Source: Paraburkholderia phenazinium (GTDB lineage Bacteria; Pseudomonadota; Gammaproteobacteria; Burkholderiales; Burkholderiaceae). Taken from it: 64,000 nt of DNA. The notes under the pieces are model-generated. The model was not told the origin of the DNA, made no database searches, and saw only the letters and a program-made list of their open reading frames with translations. The stretch is from assembly GCF_900142845.1 (NCBI RefSeq), contig NZ_FSRU01000002.1:2976001-3040000 (forward strand), read 5' to 3'. Both the position numbers and the translations under genes were made by a program. This document shows positions 55,297-64,000 of the stretch, piece by piece (position 1 is the first letter of the stretch; every line of letters starts with the position of its first letter).

Positions 55297-56931
55297 ATGC
55301 CGCCTATGATTTCCGACTCCGGCCACCCTGCGTGGCCCGCGTTTCTCACTTTCCTGCAGCGTGCCGCGCTGGCACAGCACAACGGCCAGGCCGAAGCGCG
55401 CGCTATCTGGCTCGAAGCCGCGGCGCTCCTGCAAGCCGTCGACCACGACGCGACCGAGCGCATCACCCGCGGTTTGCTTGAGCAACGCCGGCATGAGGAC
55501 GCCGTCGCATTCGCCGCCATTATTGCGCAACTGCGGCCCGATGAAGCCATCGCCAGCTTCCGCCTCGGCTACGCGCTGCAGTTGGCGAACCGGCACCGCG
55601 ACGCACTCGCGCCGTATCGCCATGCGCTCGCTCTCGATCCACAACTGCCGCAACTGCGCACCAATCTGGCTGGCGCGCTCTCGCTTGCCGGAGGCGACCT
55701 CACCGAGCAGGTCGCGCTGCTGGAAAGCGCGCTCCAGGCCGACCCGCTCGACAGCAACGCCTGGACCAATCTCGCCCAGGCGAGCCGCTTCGCGATGGAC
55801 TTGCCGCGCGCGCTGGAAGCGGGCGCCCGCGCCGTCGAACTGGCGCCCGACAGTCCGCTCGCGCTGAACAACTATGCGCTGGCGCTCAAGGAAGCGCAAC
55901 GCTGGGACGAGGCCGTCGGGCACACGCAAGCCGCCTGCGAGCACGCCCCTGGCGACCCCACGATGCGCTCGAACCTGGCAATGCTGCAGCTCGTGCGTGG
56001 CGACTACGTCAATGGCTGGCCGGCTCACGAAGCGCGCTGGCAGGGTTCTCAGGAACTGGGCGGCAACCGGCCGGCAATGCCGGCGCCGCAATGGCAGGGC
56101 GAGCCGCTCGCCGGCAAGACACTGCTGGTGTGGGGCGAACAGGGCATGGGCGATCTCCTGCAGTGCTGCCGCTACATCCCACTGCTGGCGGCGCGCGTGC
56201 ATGCGCAAGGGGGCCGTGTCGTCTGGAACTCGTTCCCGCAGATGGGGGCGCTCCTCGCGCGCAGCCTCGGCGGCCACGTGGACGATTACTCGGCGGGCGG
56301 CGGCGTCGAGACGCTGCCCGCATTCGACTACGAGATCCCGCTGATGAGCGTGCCGCTCGTGCTCGGCACGCTCGACGACACCCTTCCCGGCATGGTGCCC
56401 TACCTGCAGCCGGATGCCGCCGCCAGCGCCGCCTGGCAGGCGCGCCTCGCCGGCGAAAAGCGGCTCAAGGTGGGACTGGCGTGGACCGGCAGCCTCAATC
56501 ACCAGCGCAATCCGTTCCGGGCGGTGGGCTGGGAGCGCTTTGCAACGGCCTTTCGTGGCATCGGCGGCGCGGCGTTCTATTCGCTGCAGCCGGGCGCCAC
56601 GGCCGATGTGGCCGCCGCGCAAACAGCCGGCCTGCCGATGATCGATTACACCGCCGAGCTGAAAAGTTTCGACGACACCGCGGCCTTCGTCAGCGCGCTC
56701 GATCTGGTGATTACGGTCTGCACCTCGGTCGCCCATCTGGGTGGCGCGATCGGCCAGCGCACCTGGGTGCTGCTCGACGTCAATCCGCACTGGACATGGC
56801 TGCTGGAACGGCGCGACAACCCGTGGTATCCCACCGCGACGCTGTACCGCCAGCGCCAGTTCGGCGAGTGGGCGCCGGTGCTGGACGAGGTGACGCGCGA
56901 TCTGGCGGCGCTCGCCGGCCAGCCTCGGTAG
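55297..56931 (+). CDS. TPR-repeat protein with glycosyltransferase-9-like C-terminal domain
   Basis: 544-aa cytoplasmic protein. About residues 50-240 are tetratricopeptide repeats (FRLGYALQLANRHRDALAPYRHALALDP, NLAQASRFAMDLPRALEAGARAVELAPD and so on). The C-terminal half resembles heptosyltransferase/GT-B folds (LLVWGEQGMGDLLQCCRYIPLL, LKVGLAWTGSLNHQRN, LVITVCTSVAHLGGAIG). ATG 55297 is set 102 bases after the divergent kinase gene; 55306 is also possible. Target unknown; such proteins are common in Burkholderia and may glycosylate proteins. Confidence 0.82.
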   Translation: MPPMISDSGHPAWPAFLTFLQRAALAQHNGQAEARAIWLEAAALLQAVDHDATERITRGLLEQRRHEDAVAFAAIIAQLRPDEAIASFRLGYALQLANRHRDALAPYRHALALDPQLPQLRTNLAGALSLAGGDLTEQVALLESALQADPLDSNAWTNLAQASRFAMDLPRALEAGARAVELAPDSPLALNNYALALKEAQRWDEAVGHTQAACEHAPGDPTMRSNLAMLQLVRGDYVNGWPAHEARWQGSQELGGNRPAMPAPQWQGEPLAGKTLLVWGEQGMGDLLQCCRYIPLLAARVHAQGGRVVWNSFPQMGALLARSLGGHVDDYSAGGGVETLPAFDYEIPLMSVPLVLGTLDDTLPGMVPYLQPDAAASAAWQARLAGEKRLKVGLAWTGSLNHQRNPFRAVGWERFATAFRGIGGAAFYSLQPGATADVAAAQTAGLPMIDYTAELKSFDDTAAFVSALDLVITVCTSVAHLGGAIGQRTWVLLDVNPHWTWLLERRDNPWYPTATLYRQRQFGEWAPVLDEVTRDLAALAGQPR

Positions 56932-57062
56932 GGCCGAGCGGTACATGGTGCCGCGTTAGTGCCAGCAACGAAGCACGCGACGCGCCGACCGGCATAGGCA
57001 AAGCGCAGGCAAACTCACGCCGGGCCTCGCGCCCCTCAGGCCCTTCACGTCCCTTAAGCCCC

Positions 57063-57293
57063 TCAGCCCGCTTCACCCCCAACCACACGTCCCGCCTGCA
57101 CGCGGGCAATCTCAGCCGCAAGGCACTCCGGGCACAGGCAGCGGCCGCCCGGCTCCAGCCGGTCTGCGGGCAACGCCGGCATCGCCTTGCACCAGCAGTC
57201 GAACGGCTGCCCGTGCATGGCGCAGTCGAACACACTGGCGCAACGCGGGCAGCGCGCGCTCGTCGCATGCGTCGGGTCAACGGGCGGATTCAT
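57063..57293 (-). CDS. Cysteine-rich CWC family protein
   Basis: 76-aa protein with two Cys clusters (ARCPRCASVFDCAM and CWCKAMP) and a third (GRCLCPECLAAEI), the pattern of the small CWC family. Probably a zinc or iron-binding small protein of unknown role. No obvious operon partner. Confidence 0.85.
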   Translation of the reverse strand: MNPPVDPTHATSARCPRCASVFDCAMHGQPFDCWCKAMPALPADRLEPGGRCLCPECLAAEIARVQAGRVVGGEAG

Positions 57294-57361
57294 GGCACAT
57301 CCCGAATGGAGTTACCGGACATCCGGTCAGGAAATAATGCCACGTCTGGCGAGCCGCCTGA

Positions 57362-58474
<1,113 letters not shown>

Positions 58475-58711
58475 GCATGTTTGGCCAGGCAGCGCGTCCC
58501 GTGGATGAGCTGCCTGTTTCGCCTGGCAGGCTACCGCCTGGCGCTTCGCTTGACCTCACCACAGCAGTCTCGGCATCAGGCGCCAGGCCCCGCATCCGCC
58601 GTGGCGCCCTGCCCTTCCTTTTTTCTCCCGCCGCACGCATGATGGACCGCAGGCCACCGCTCGTTCATTGCAAACCGCGGCGGCACGAACCCGGTCCGGT
58701 TTCCCGTCATC

Positions 58712-59512
58712 ATGCGCACCTTCCCCTCGAGCCACGCTAAACGCCGCCGGCCCCACATCGCAGGCGGCAGTCCGGTGTGGCTGTTCGATCTCGACAACAC
58801 GCTGCACCACGCATCGCACTCGATCTTTCCGCAGATCAACCGGGCGATGACGCAGTACATCATCGACACCCTGCAGGTGGACCGCGACGAAGCCAACCGC
58901 ATGCGCGTCGGCTACACCGAACGCTACGGCGCGACGCTGCTCGGTCTCGCCCGTCACACCCCGATCGACCCGCATGACTTCCTGAAGGTCGTGCACACCT
59001 TCGCCGACCTGCCGTCGATGGTACACAGCGAACGCGGCCTCGCCCGCCTGGTCGCCGCCCTGCCCGGCCGCAAGATCGTGCTGACCAACGCCCCGGAACA
59101 ATACGCGCGGGCGGTGCTGGCCGAACTGCGCGTCGAGCGGCTGTTCGAGCGCGTGATCGCCATCGAACACATGCGCGACCGGCGCGGCTGGCGCGCCAAG
59201 CCCGACGCCGGCATGCTGCGCCGGGCAATGCGCGACGCCCACGTGCCGCTGGCGGACGCCATCCTGGTCGAAGACACGCGCTCGCATCTGAAGAACTACC
59301 GCAGGCTCGGCATCCGCACCGTGTGGATCGTCGGTCATCTGCCGGGCCACACGGGCGCCAGCGGCATTCCGGGCCGCTTGCCGGGCACGGGCCGGCCGCA
59401 CTATGTCGACAAGCGCATCCGTTCGTTAAAATCACTCCGATTGGGCACCCGCTCAGTGCGACTGAAGGGACGACAGACATGCAACCGATTCACAAGCATG
59501 ACGAAGCCGTAA
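58712..59512 (+). CDS. HAD-family pyrimidine 5'-nucleotidase
   Basis: Haloacid dehalogenase phosphatase of 266 aa. Motif I FDLDNTLHH, motif II KIVLTNAPEQ and motif III/IV in LVEDTRSHLKNYRRLG are all visible, and the long cap helix with HSIFPQINRAMTQYI fits the SDT1/pyrimidine nucleotidase branch. The C-terminal 30 residues overlap the slmA start by 34 bases and are basic. Activity on UMP/CMP is inferred from family. Confidence 0.85.
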   Translation: MRTFPSSHAKRRRPHIAGGSPVWLFDLDNTLHHASHSIFPQINRAMTQYIIDTLQVDRDEANRMRVGYTERYGATLLGLARHTPIDPHDFLKVVHTFADLPSMVHSERGLARLVAALPGRKIVLTNAPEQYARAVLAELRVERLFERVIAIEHMRDRRGWRAKPDAGMLRRAMRDAHVPLADAILVEDTRSHLKNYRRLGIRTVWIVGHLPGHTGASGIPGRLPGTGRPHYVDKRIRSLKSLRLGTRSVRLKGRQTCNRFTSMTKP

Positions 59513-60165
59513 CCGAAGAACCGCCAGCCACGGGCAGTACCCGCGCGGCCCGCCTGAAACCGGGCGAACGCCGCGTGCATATCCTCCAGACTCTCGCCAC
59601 CATGCTGGAGGCGCCGAAGAACGAGAAGATCACCACCGCGGCGCTCGCCGCGCGGCTCGGCGTCTCGGAAGCCGCGCTGTACCGGCATTTCGCCAGCAAG
59701 GCGCAAATGTTCGAAGCCCTGATCGAATTCATCGAGCAATCCATCTTCGGGCTGATCAACCAGATCGCAACGAAAGAGCCCAATGGCGTGCTGCAGGCAC
59801 GAACCATCGCCTTGATGCTGCTCAACTTTTCCGCGAAAAATCCCGGCATGACGCGCGTGCTGACCTGCGAGGCGCTGGTGGGCGAGCATGAACGGCTAAC
59901 CGAGCGCGTCAACCAGATGCTCGAACGGGTCGAAGCGTCGCTCAAGCAATGCCTGCGGCTCGCCCTGATGGACGCCAATGTGCAGAGCGAGGCACACGCG
60001 CACAATCCGGCAACCGTGCCGCTGCCGGCCGACTACGACCCCGCCGTGCGGGCCAACCTGCTGCTCAGCTATATCGTCGGGCGCTGGCACCGCTATGTGC
60101 GCAGCGGCTTTGCCCGCAATCCGGCCGAACATGCCGACGCTCAGTTAAGACTGATTCTTCAGTAG
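59479..60165 (+). CDS. slmA: Nucleoid occlusion factor SlmA (TetR family)
   Basis: TetR-type DNA-binding protein of 228 aa that keeps FtsZ rings off the nucleoid. The helix-turn-helix reads KITTAALAARLGVSEAALYRHFASKAQMF, the diagnostic SlmA sequence. The body is all helical. ATG 59479 (MQPIHKHDE) follows GAAGGGACGAC and overlaps the nucleotidase gene; the frame start at 59323 lies inside it. Position after argB-nucleotidase is conserved. Confidence 0.92.
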   Translation: MQPIHKHDEAVTEEPPATGSTRAARLKPGERRVHILQTLATMLEAPKNEKITTAALAARLGVSEAALYRHFASKAQMFEALIEFIEQSIFGLINQIATKEPNGVLQARTIALMLLNFSAKNPGMTRVLTCEALVGEHERLTERVNQMLERVEASLKQCLRLALMDANVQSEAHAHNPATVPLPADYDPAVRANLLLSYIVGRWHRYVRSGFARNPAEHADAQLRLILQ

Positions 60166-60534
60166 TCCAAGGCAGTCGTACACATCGCGCAGGTGGCGGC
60201 ACGTCGTGTCGAAACTCCGAATACCACGGTAAGCGCTGTGCGGGACGCCCTTGCGTTCGTATACGGCGTGCGCAGCGGCGGTTCACGCACCGGGCCGCGC
60301 CCCGGCGCGCCCGGCGTTGCCACGCTGAATTTTCCGCTATACTTTGCGCCTGACTGTTGTCACCAACGGTCGTAGACGCGCCGATTTGCTGACTCGATTG
60401 CGGGCGCGCGAACCTGCCGGAATTCCATCCGGCGGTTCACTATAAATGCGGCTAAAGAGGTCGTCAGCCGCGCACATCGTCCTTTTCCGTGCCTTGCCGA
60501 CACCATTTAGCCGTCCCTGTTGAAGGCGGAATGA
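60166..60534. other. metX leader and promoter region
   Basis: About 370 bases between slmA and metX. A -10-like TATACT is at 60338-60343, with TTGCCA 15 bases before it. About 30 bases downstream begins the SAM-II riboswitch at 60376. From its end to the metX start are about 75 bases with no clear terminator. Confidence 0.6.
60376..60460 (+). ncRNA. SAM-II riboswitch (metX leader)
   Basis: Matches the SAM-II core in order: stem strand CGCGCC (60377-60382), GAUUU, loop with GACUC and UUGC, complementary GGCGCG (60403-60408), then AUAAAUGCGGCUAAAGAGG (60442-60460). GACUC and GAGG-UC can pair to make the pseudoknot. A hairpin (GAACC-U-GCCGGA / UCCGGC-GGUUC, 60410-60438, 11 bp) is inserted between the two halves; minimal SAM-II lacks this stem. 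SAM-II is known mostly from alphaproteobacteria, upstream of metA/metX. The ribosome site is not in the aptamer, so the control step may differ. Confidence 0.75.
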
Positions 60535-61680
60535 ATGGATTCAATCGGTATCGTCGCTCCCCAGAAAATGCATTTCTCCGAGCCGCTGCTCATGCAGAAC
60601 GGTAGCTCGTTGGCCGGTTTCGACCTGATGGTGGAAACCTACGGCACGCTCAACGCTGCGCGCAGCAATGCCGTGCTGGTCTGTCACGCGCTGAACGCCT
60701 CGCACCATGTGGCGGGCGTCTATGCGGACGACCCGAAGAATGTGGGCTGGTGGGACAATATGGTGGGCCCGGGCAAGCCGCTCGACACGAACAGGTTCTT
60801 CGTCATTGGCGTGAACAACCTCGGTTCGTGTTTCGGCTCGACCGGTCCGATGAGCCTCAATCCCGCCACGGGCGTTCCGTACGGCGCGAGCTTCCCGGTC
60901 GTCACCGTGGAAGACTGGGTGAACGCGCAGACGCGCGTCGCCGACGCGTTCGGCATCGAGCGTTTCGCCGCGGTGATGGGCGGCAGCCTCGGCGGCATGC
61001 AGGCGCTCGCGTGGAGCATGATGTATCCGGAGCGCGTCGGCCATTGCATCGTGGTGGCATCCACGCCGAAGCTGTCCGCGCAGAACATCGCGTTCAACGA
61101 GGTGGCGCGCTCGGCGATCCTCTCCGATCCCGACTTCCACGGCGGCAACTACTACGCGCATGGCGTAAAGCCGAAGCGCGGGCTGCGCGTGGCGCGCATG
61201 ATCGGCCACATCACGTATCTGTCGGACGACGACATGGCGGAGAAATTCGGCCGCTCGCTGCGTCGCGCGGAAGGCGCCGTCGATGCCTACAACTTCAACT
61301 TCGACGTCGAATTCGAAGTGGAATCGTATCTGCGCTATCAGGGCGACAAGTTCGCCGATTACTTCGACGCCAACACCTATCTGCTGATCACGCGCGCGCT
61401 CGACTATTTCGATCCGGCCAAGGCCTTCGACGGCGACCTGACGAAAGCCGTCGCCCACACCACGGCGAAATACCTGATCGCCAGCTTCACGACCGACTGG
61501 CGTTTTGCGCCAGCACGCTCGCGCGAACTGGTGAAGGCGCTGCTCGATCACAAACGCACGGTGACCTACGCGGAAATCGACGCGCCGCACGGCCACGACG
61601 CCTTCCTGCTCGACGACGCGCGTTATCACAACCTGATGCGCGCCTATTACGAACGTATTGCCACCGAGGTGAACGCATGA
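60535..61680 (+). CDS. metX: Homoserine O-acetyltransferase/O-succinyltransferase
   Basis: First committed step of methionine synthesis, acylating homoserine; 381 aa alpha/beta hydrolase fold. The nucleophile Ser151 is in [10 protein letters not shown] and the His in [11 protein letters not shown]; the motif [13 protein letters not shown] and [11 protein letters not shown] are typical of MetX. Whether acetyl- or succinyl-CoA is used cannot be told from sequence. ATG 60535 (MDSIGIV) is favoured with GAAGGCGGA upstream; the ATG at 60531 is out of frame. Overlaps metW by ATGA. Confidence 0.94.
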   Translation: MDSIGIVAPQKMHFSEPLLMQNGSSLAGFDLMVETYGTLNAARSNAVLVCHALNASHHVAGVYADDPKNVGWWDNMVGPGKPLDTNRFFVIGVNNLGSCFGSTGPMSLNPATGVPYGASFPVVTVEDWVNAQTRVADAFGIERFAAVMGGSLGGMQALAWSMMYPERVGHCIVVASTPKLSAQNIAFNEVARSAILSDPDFHGGNYYAHGVKPKRGLRVARMIGHITYLSDDDMAEKFGRSLRRAEGAVDAYNFNFDVEFEVESYLRYQGDKFADYFDANTYLLITRALDYFDPAKAFDGDLTKAVAHTTAKYLIASFTTDWRFAPARSRELVKALLDHKRTVTYAEIDAPHGHDAFLLDDARYHNLMRAYYERIATEVNA

Positions 61681-62285
61681 ACCAGCGCGCTCTCGATTAT
61701 CTTGCGCTGCGCCCCGACTTCCGCGCCATCGCCCGCTGGGTCGAACCGCGCGCGACGGTGCTCGATCTGGGCTGCGGCGACGGCTCGCTGCTCTCGACGC
61801 TGACCGAGGAGCTCGAAGTGTCGGGCTACGGCATCGAGATCAACGACGCCGGAGTGCTGGCCGCCACGAAGAACGGCGTGAACGTGATCCAGCAGAATCT
61901 CGAAGACGGCCTGCGCCTGTTCGAAGACGGCAGTTTCGACTTCGCCATCCTCTCGCAGACACTGCAGACCATCCACCAGACCGCCGCGATCCTGCGCGAG
62001 ACGGTGCGGGTCGGCAAGGAATGCATCGTCTCGTTCCCGAACTTCGGCTACTGGGCCCACCGGCTTTCGGTCTTGCGAGGCCGCATGCCGGTGTCGAAAT
62101 CGCTGCCGTATCAGTGGCACAACACGCCGAACGTGCGGGTGCTGACCATCAAGGATTTCGAGGCGCTGGCGCCGGAGGTGGGCATCGAGATTCTCGACCG
62201 GGTCGTGCTGCATGGCGGCCAGGCGGTGCGGTGGGGGGTGAACTGGCGTGGTAGTCTTGCGGTCTATCGCGTCAAGAAAAGCTAA
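61677..62285 (+). CDS. metW: Methionine biosynthesis protein MetW
   Basis: SAM-methyltransferase-fold protein of 202 aa that pairs with MetX (in some bacteria a MetX-MetW complex is the active acyltransferase). Motif I is [12 protein letters not shown]; later [13 protein letters not shown] and [14 protein letters not shown] are characteristic. The start ATG overlaps the metX stop (ATGA), so both are made from one message. Confidence 0.93.
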   Translation: MNQRALDYLALRPDFRAIARWVEPRATVLDLGCGDGSLLSTLTEELEVSGYGIEINDAGVLAATKNGVNVIQQNLEDGLRLFEDGSFDFAILSQTLQTIHQTAAILRETVRVGKECIVSFPNFGYWAHRLSVLRGRMPVSKSLPYQWHNTPNVRVLTIKDFEALAPEVGIEILDRVVLHGGQAVRWGVNWRGSLAVYRVKKS

Positions 62286-62299
62286 CGCCACTCACCCAA

Positions 62300-63694
62300 A
62301 TGTCGAACCCGCCGCACGAGGCGCCCGCACTTACCGCTCACGTCGAACACACCGGCTGGCGCGCGTTTCTCAACACGCATATGCTGATCTGCGTCTTTCT
62401 CGGCTTTACGTCGGGATTGCCGCTCTTCACGCTCGTCTATCTGGTGCAGGCATGGCTGCGGTCCGAAGGCGTCAATCTGAAGGAAATCGGCCTGTTTGCG
62501 CTGATCCAGTTTCCCTATACGTGGAAATTCGTCTGGGCGCCGCTGATGGACCGCTACGTGCCGCGCCTGCCGGGCTGGCGGCCGGGACGCCGGCGCGGCT
62601 GGATGCTGGTCACGCAAGTCCTGGTGGCCGGCGCGATCGCCGCGCTCGGTTTCGTGTCGCCGCGCGATTCGATCTGGACGGTCGCGGCGCTCACCGCGCT
62701 GGTGGCGTTTTTCGGCGCCAGCCAGGACATTTCCATTGATGCCTACCGGCGCGAGTTGCTCACCGATACCGAGCAGGGTCTCGGCAACGCGGTGCATGTC
62801 AACGCTTACAAGATTGCGGCGCTGGTGCCGGGCTCGCTCGCACTGATTCTGTCCGACCATTTGCCGTGGACCACCGTCTTCATGGTGACGGCCGCGTTCA
62901 TGGTGCCGGGCATGATCATGACGCTCGTGGTGCGCGAACCGAAGGTGCACGGCGCGCCGCCGCGCAACCTGCGTGAAGCGATCGTCGAACCGTTCCGCGA
63001 ATTCATCCTGCGCGACGGCTGGCGCGGCGCACTGTTCGTGCTCGGCTTTATCTTCCTGTACAAGCTCGGCGACACGATGGCGACCAACCTGTCGACGTCG
63101 TTCTTTCTGGACATCGGCTACTCGCGCACGCAGATCGGCGTGATCGCCAAGACCACCGCGTTCGGCGCGAGCCTCGCGGGGGGGATCGTCGGCGGACTCT
63201 GGATGATGCGCATCGGCATCGGCCGCGGGCTGTGGGTGTTCGGCGTGCTGCAGATGGTGTCGACGCTCGGCTTTGCCTGGCTTGCGCATCTCGGACCGGC
63301 GTCGCCGGGACTCACGGCCATCTACGATTTCGCCGTGTTCGCGAGCCACGCCGTGACGCGGCTGCTGTCCGTGTTCGGCATCGACTGGACGGTGCTGCTT
63401 GATCCACGCTCGGTCGCGCTTGCGCTCGTCTACGGCCTCGAAACCTTTGCGACCGGCCTGACGATGGCGGCATTCACCGCGTACATCGCCAGTACCACCG
63501 ATCCGCGCTACACCGCCACCCAGTTCGCGCTCTTCACGAGTCTTGCTTCGGTGCCGCGCACGCTGGCCTCTGCGGCAAGCGGCTACGTGGTCGCGCAGAT
63601 CGGCTGGTTCGACTACTTCCTCGCCTGTACCGCACTGGCGCTGCCCGGCATGCTGCTGTTGCTGCGCATCGCGCCGTGGAGGCTGCGCTCGTGA
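62300..63694 (+). CDS. ampG: AmpG family muropeptide MFS transporter
   Basis: Inner-membrane permease of 464 aa with twelve or more helices. Signature pieces GFTSGLPLFTLVYLVQAWLRSEGV, PLMDRYVPR and FGASQDISIDAYRRELL fit AmpG, which imports cell-wall muropeptides (GlcNAc-anhMurNAc peptides) for recycling. It follows metW by 14 bases and its stop overlaps the next gene's GTG start. Confidence 0.88.
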   Translation: MSNPPHEAPALTAHVEHTGWRAFLNTHMLICVFLGFTSGLPLFTLVYLVQAWLRSEGVNLKEIGLFALIQFPYTWKFVWAPLMDRYVPRLPGWRPGRRRGWMLVTQVLVAGAIAALGFVSPRDSIWTVAALTALVAFFGASQDISIDAYRRELLTDTEQGLGNAVHVNAYKIAALVPGSLALILSDHLPWTTVFMVTAAFMVPGMIMTLVVREPKVHGAPPRNLREAIVEPFREFILRDGWRGALFVLGFIFLYKLGDTMATNLSTSFFLDIGYSRTQIGVIAKTTAFGASLAGGIVGGLWMMRIGIGRGLWVFGVLQMVSTLGFAWLAHLGPASPGLTAIYDFAVFASHAVTRLLSVFGIDWTVLLDPRSVALALVYGLETFATGLTMAAFTAYIASTTDPRYTATQFALFTSLASVPRTLASAASGYVVAQIGWFDYFLACTALALPGMLLLLRIAPWRLRS

Positions 63695-64000
63695 GCGGGC
63701 CTGCGGCACGGCACAAGGCCGCTGCGAAACCGCCCCACGGGATCGCGGCCGCCGCGCGTCGCGCACTGCGTGCGGCGCTCGCGTTGCTCTGCGCGGGCAG
63801 TGTGCTTGCGGCGCCATGGAGCGCCTACGCGAGCGCAATGCCTGCCGCGCAGGCGAGCAGCGCGGCCACGCCGGCGAGCGCGCCCGCCGCGAAGTCGGCA
63901 CCGGCCGCGGCGCCGGCTGCAGCGCCTGCCGAAAGCCCCTCTGCCGCGACATCAGGCGCTGCGAGTGCAGCGAGCGGAGCCAGCGCCGGCAGCACGCCCG
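63691..64000 (+). CDS. Exported Ala/Pro-rich protein, cut by the window end
   Basis: Partial, 103 residues visible, open at the right edge. GTG 63691 overlaps the ampG stop codon (GTGA). A basic N-terminus leads into a signal-like stretch (RALRAALALLCAGSVLAAPW, cleavage near AYA-SAM), then a repetitive Ala/Pro/Ser linker. The main domain is beyond the window; in related genomes an M48-type metallopeptidase often follows ampG, but nothing here proves it. Confidence 0.6.
   Translation, partial: MSGPAARHKAAAKPPHGIAAAARRALRAALALLCAGSVLAAPWSAYASAMPAAQASSAATPASAPAAKSAPAAAPAAAPAESPSAATSGAASAASGASAGSTP

Noticed and set aside
54562..56931. Upstream extension of the TPR protein to 54562
   Set aside because: The extra 245 codons are the complement of the RegB-type kinase gene; protein character starts at 55297.

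Overview
The window is GC-rich, densely coded DNA of a Burkholderia-type betaproteobacterium, most likely Paraburkholderia. Evidence for this: a Burkholderia-style DUF4148 exported protein; the block dapF-DUF484-xerC followed by a CobW-type GTPase, dksA and hslVU; the block argB-pyrimidine nucleotidase-slmA followed by metX-metW-ampG; and a RegBA-type redox two-component pair. No rRNA, tRNA, CRISPR array, insertion sequence or prophage was seen. Both ends cut genes: a branched-chain amino acid binding protein on the left and an exported Ala/Pro-rich protein on the right.

Layout. 1-11.5 kb: metabolic and accessory genes (LivK-type binding protein, dienelactone hydrolase, amidase, MHS-type transporter, HiPIP, FAD oxidoreductase, DUF4148 protein, Lon-like AAA+ ATPase, EEP-family hydrolase, aldose 1-epimerase). 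11.5-18 kb: a LacI-type regulator and a complete YtfQ-YtfR-YtfT-YjfF-type furanose-sugar ABC importer; the operator-like motif AATATTATTAGT occurs three times around the regulator. 18-23 kb: ferredoxin-NADP reductase, a soluble NarL-type two-component pair, an amino-acid permease. 23.3-30.7 kb: a seven-gene form II CO-dehydrogenase-like molybdo-flavoenzyme operon with its MoxR/VWA/CoxG/XdhC maturation genes. 30.9-31.6 kb: a RelE/HigB-type toxin-antitoxin pair. 31.7-40.2 kb: a DUF3857 transglutaminase-like protein, an SrkA-type kinase, a desaturase, an aldo/keto reductase, a PhyH dioxygenase and small membrane proteins. 40.4-42 kb: one AbiEi-like/Fic fusion protein with repeat motifs at its promoter. 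42-64 kb: housekeeping genes (metK, lpxL, dapF, xerC, RlmI-like methyltransferase, CobW GTPase, dksA, hslVU, RegBA, TPR protein, argB, slmA, metX-metW, ampG).

Points most worth a second look. (1) The metX leader contains a good match to the SAM-II riboswitch core, with an extra 11-bp hairpin inserted, about 75 nt before the start codon. The metK leader on the other strand holds a more degenerate element of the same layout at about the same distance. (2) A single gene fuses an AbiEi-like DNA-binding antitoxin module to a Fic AMP-transferase domain that carries both the catalytic and the inhibitory motif; near-identical 15-bp repeats straddle its -10 box. (3) DksA keeps only one of the four zinc-finger cysteines and lies beside a COG0523 GTPase with a His-rich metal-binding stretch. 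(4) The LacI/galactofuranose-type locus has a clear self-contained operator set.

All function calls come from reading motifs and gene order; no database search was run.
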